A DNA stretch of 54,694 nucleotides from Anaerohalosphaeraceae bacterium (GTDB lineage Bacteria; Planctomycetota; Phycisphaerae; Sedimentisphaerales; UBA12454). The translations under genes and the position numbers were made by a program. The notes under the pieces were generated by a model, which was given only the letters and a program-made list of their open reading frames with translations, was not told where the DNA came from and made no database searches. Position 1 is the stretch's first letter; every line of letters starts with the position of its first letter. Shown in pieces: positions 52,282 to 54,694 of this stretch. The stretch is from the NCBI GenBank assembly GCA_021108375.1, contig JAIORA010000051.1, positions 1-54,694 of the forward strand, written 5' to 3'.

Positions 52282-54489
52282 TCAGTGGATAATCTGAGTT
52301 TCGTAAAGGCTCTTATACAGCGGGCAGTCCTTCACCAACTCTTCGTGAACGCCCTGGGCAATAACTTTGCCGTGATTCATAACAACGATACTGTCTGCCG
52401 AAATTATCGTACTGAACCTGTGGGCGATAACCAGACAGGTTCTGTCCAGCATCAATTCTGAAAGTGCGTTATGGATTTTCGCTTCGCTGTCTGCGTCAAC
52501 CTGGCTCATCGCTTCATCCAGAATCAGGATTGACGGGTCTTTCAAAATCGCACGCGCGATAACAATCCTTTGTAATTGCCCGCCGCTAAAACCACTGTTG
52601 TGTTCACCAATAATAGTTTCGTAGCCATCTGGCAAGGGCGTTATAAATTCATCCGCAAACGCTCGCTTCGCCGCTGCAACAACTTCCTCCCTCGTAGCGT
52701 CCAGCTTACCATAGCCGATATTGTCCGCCACGGTATCATTAAACGTAACCACCTGCTGACTGACCATACCGATTTGTTCTCTAAGACTCGTCAGCGTAAC
52801 ATCCTTAATATCTTTTCCGTCAAAAATAACCTGCCCCGCCGATGGGTCATAAAATCTCGGCAACAGATTAATCATCGTTGTCTTGCCCGAACCATTTGGC
52901 CCGACAACCGCAACCGTCTGCCCCGCCTTTATCGTCAGATTCACACCATCGAGTACCGGCTTATCACTTTTGGGATACGAAAAACAAACGTCATTAAATT
53001 CGATACTCTCTTTAAGCGTCCCTGTGGTGCCTGCGTTTGGCTTTTCCGTCTCAGATGGATTGTCCGCAACCGCATAAATTCTCTCCGCCGCCGCGTTCGC
53101 CTGCTGAACCTTGTTCCAAATATCGCTAGTCTTCCTCGACGACTCCGCCGTCGCACCCAGTGCTACCAGCAGCGTAAAAAACTCTGCTGATTCCATATTG
53201 GAATTCATAACCCAGTAAACGCCAAGAATCATCGCCGCCGAACCTGCTACCATACCGATAACTTCCATAATCGGACCCGTAGCCGCATCGACCTTTGTAA
53301 CCTTAAGAATCCTGCGAAGATACGTTTTATTAACATCATCAAAAACATCTTTTTCGTATTCCTGACGATTATAAACCTTAACAACACCAATAGCGTTCAT
53401 CGCCTCCTGAAGTTTACCAAGCACAAGAGCACTGCTCATAAGCGAACGCTTAGTCGCTTTTTTTATCTTCCTGCCCAGCACGCCCGCAAGCACTATCACT
53501 GCCGGAGCACTGGTAAGAAAAATCAAAGTCAACTGCCAATTTATCGCCAGTGCCAATACCAAAGTTGCTATCGCTTTTGAAGGCTCTCTCAACGCTTTGC
53601 CAAGCAGAATTTTAAGGCCCTTACTCGTCCCTGCAATATCGTTAATCAACCTGCTCGTAATATCGCTCGTTCCCTCGCTGGAAAAGAACCCCATCGGCAA
53701 CGTCATCGAGTGCGCAAAAACATCCGTCCTAAGATTAGCGATTGCCGTTTGCACAATCTTTCCACCTATATAGGTATGCAAAAACGTTGCCAGACAGCGA
53801 AAAATCGTAACAACACCCATCGCCAAAATTATAATTACCACTGTTTTAGCGACAGCATCCTTCGACTGGTCATAAGGTATAAATTCCGTCGCATCCTGAA
53901 TGGCCCCCATAAGAAGATTCTTTTTCCCTGTCGGCACAATTATAGTTTCAATCTTTTCAGAGACAATCCCCTGCAAATCAGTTCTGCGTACCTGCACAAC
54001 CATATCGTGATTTTCCTGCGAATTAGCTAATGCCTTCATCAACTCTGGAGAGAGTATTTTATCAGAAGAATCTTTAAGCAGCACGGTATCTGCCCCGACA
54101 ATTCTATCTTGCGCCCGCAGCCCCGCCTCATATGCTGCGCTGTCTTCTTTAACGGACGTAACAAGAATATAATATGCGATATGGTCGCTATCTTCTGCGA
54201 GAAAATCGGCTTTGCCCGGAACATAAAATTCCACTTCGTATTGTTTTTGGCAGACGCTTCTGTCAATCCACCCGCGCAGACCTTCTTCACCCATCATCAC
54301 TTTCAGTAAGGGCAAAATGGTTGCAAAGCTCAAAAAGAACAGCACGCCTATCATCAGCGTCGTAACGCAGACTACCAGCAGGCTTGCCTTTTGAGGCCAT
54401 ATATACGCAAAAAGGCGTTTAAATGATTTCACAAACTCTTCTCCAGCGTTAAGCATAATTAAGAACAACCGAAAGGGTAACACATACAC
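52282..54489 (-). CDS. MsbA-type ABC exporter with PDZ-like insert
   Basis: 735 aa half-transporter, about 150 aa longer than MsbA (about 580). TM1 is at about 37-63 and TM2 only at about 213-235. Between them lies a soluble segment of about 150 aa, expected in the periplasm. Residues about 107-187 of it resemble a PDZ domain (VTSVKEDSAAYEAGLRAQDRI is the carboxylate-loop-like part). The nucleotide-binding domain has GPNGSGKTT, signature FSGGQLQR and Walker B ILILDEAMSQVD (usual DEATSALD). It probably flips lipid A or a lipid-linked glycan. The start ATG has GGGGGT upstream; an ATG at 54,456 is possible. Confidence 0.9.
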   Translation of the reverse strand: MYVLPFRLFLIMLNAGEEFVKSFKRLFAYIWPQKASLLVVCVTTLMIGVLFFLSFATILPLLKVMMGEEGLRGWIDRSVCQKQYEVEFYVPGKADFLAEDSDHIAYYILVTSVKEDSAAYEAGLRAQDRIVGADTVLLKDSSDKILSPELMKALANSQENHDMVVQVRRTDLQGIVSEKIETIIVPTGKKNLLMGAIQDATEFIPYDQSKDAVAKTVVIIILAMGVVTIFRCLATFLHTYIGGKIVQTAIANLRTDVFAHSMTLPMGFFSSEGTSDITSRLINDIAGTSKGLKILLGKALREPSKAIATLVLALAINWQLTLIFLTSAPAVIVLAGVLGRKIKKATKRSLMSSALVLGKLQEAMNAIGVVKVYNRQEYEKDVFDDVNKTYLRRILKVTKVDAATGPIMEVIGMVAGSAAMILGVYWVMNSNMESAEFFTLLVALGATAESSRKTSDIWNKVQQANAAAERIYAVADNPSETEKPNAGTTGTLKESIEFNDVCFSYPKSDKPVLDGVNLTIKAGQTVAVVGPNGSGKTTMINLLPRFYDPSAGQVIFDGKDIKDVTLTSLREQIGMVSQQVVTFNDTVADNIGYGKLDATREEVVAAAKRAFADEFITPLPDGYETIIGEHNSGFSGGQLQRIVIARAILKDPSILILDEAMSQVDADSEAKIHNALSELMLDRTCLVIAHRFSTIISADSIVVMNHGKVIAQGVHEELVKDCPLYKSLYETQIIH

Positions 54490-54529
54490 CCCCAGCGGTC
54501 AAATATTTAGTCTCCCGCACAAGACCCTG

Positions 54530-54675
54530 TCATTTCGACCAACGTGGAGAAATTTATTTAGCCCCTGGGTCTTGTCCCAGGGGTACCTGCAAATTGTTTA
54601 TCATTTTCCCATCGCTTTAGAAGCCGAGTCGCGTAAGTCGCCGGAATATTTAACCCCCTGATTCATCAGGGGGTT
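54530..54675. repeat. Composite palindromic repeat upstream of the ABC exporter
   Basis: A 24-base unit (54,530-54,553) is identical to 42,763-42,786. A TTAGCCCC hairpin (54,558-54,590, CCCCTGGG/CCCAGGGG) follows, then a degenerate CCGG/GCGATG unit in reverse (about 54,605-54,646) and a perfect 10-bp hairpin AACCCCCTGA-TTCA-TCAGGGGGTT (54,652-54,675) followed by more T residues. The first unit lies where a minus-strand promoter for the exporter would be expected. No gene is seen in 54,490-54,694. Confidence 0.75.
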
Positions 54676-54694
54676 TTCTGTCATTGCAAGGCCT

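Noticed and set aside
1..54694. tRNA, rRNA, tmRNA or RNase P RNA genes
   Set aside because: No cloverleaf with a GTTCGAATC-like arm or other conserved RNA core was found in the spacers by eye.

Overview
The window (54.7 kb, AT-leaning, mostly tightly packed genes) looks like chromosomal DNA of a Gram-negative-type bacterium of the PVC group, most likely a Planctomycetota/Phycisphaerae lineage. The reasons are a lone rsmH outside any dcw cluster, a small bacterial histone-fold protein, a glycogen-type trio of a GT-B synthase, a GH57 and an archaeal-style debranching enzyme, an arginine-rich small protein of a type I associate with planctomycetes, and repeat-rich spacers. The lineage call is an inference. 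No rRNA, tRNA, integrase or CRISPR array was seen.

Layout. Positions 1-14,295 are housekeeping and storage genes: lon, rsmH, an RNase Z-like metallo-beta-lactamase, two small proteins of unknown role, a histone-fold protein, the glycogen trio, pdxB-folP and a KtrA-type K+ regulator. Positions 14,342-42,062 are one long minus-strand surface-glycan locus of 27 genes, many overlapping by 1-8 nt. It is read from a good sigma70-like promoter at 42,425-42,397 through a leader of about 330 nt. It opens with a complete pseudaminic acid (Pse) pathway: PseB, PseC, a PseG-PseH fusion, PseI, then PseF after two other genes. An acyl-carrier-protein cassette follows (aminotransferase, ACP, AAC(3)-like acyltransferase, MaoC-like dehydratase, methyltransferase, FkbH-like HAD protein). 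The rest is a Wzx-like flippase, Gmd, a radical SAM enzyme, several glycosyltransferases and five more methyltransferases.

Positions 43,058-49,947 are a divergent plus-strand operon with its own promoter (42,991-43,019): rmlA-rmlC-rmlD-rmlB for dTDP-L-rhamnose, then three glycosyltransferases and a methyltransferase. Positions 54,489-50,164 (minus) hold an MsbA-type ABC exporter with an apparent PDZ domain inserted between its first two membrane helices, followed by a double-headed GT2-GT4 glycosyltransferase.

Together the glycan genes should make an acidic, rhamnose-containing, heavily methylated surface polysaccharide or protein glycan carrying Pse. The most interesting proposal is that the ACP/FkbH/AAC(3)/MaoC/methyltransferase genes build a carrier-bound acyl group (perhaps glyceryl or O-methylglyceryl) and place it on an amino sugar of this glycan. 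Spacers are filled with short palindromic repeats whose stems differ in sequence but stay complementary. A structured element of about 145 bp sits in the leader of the pse operon.
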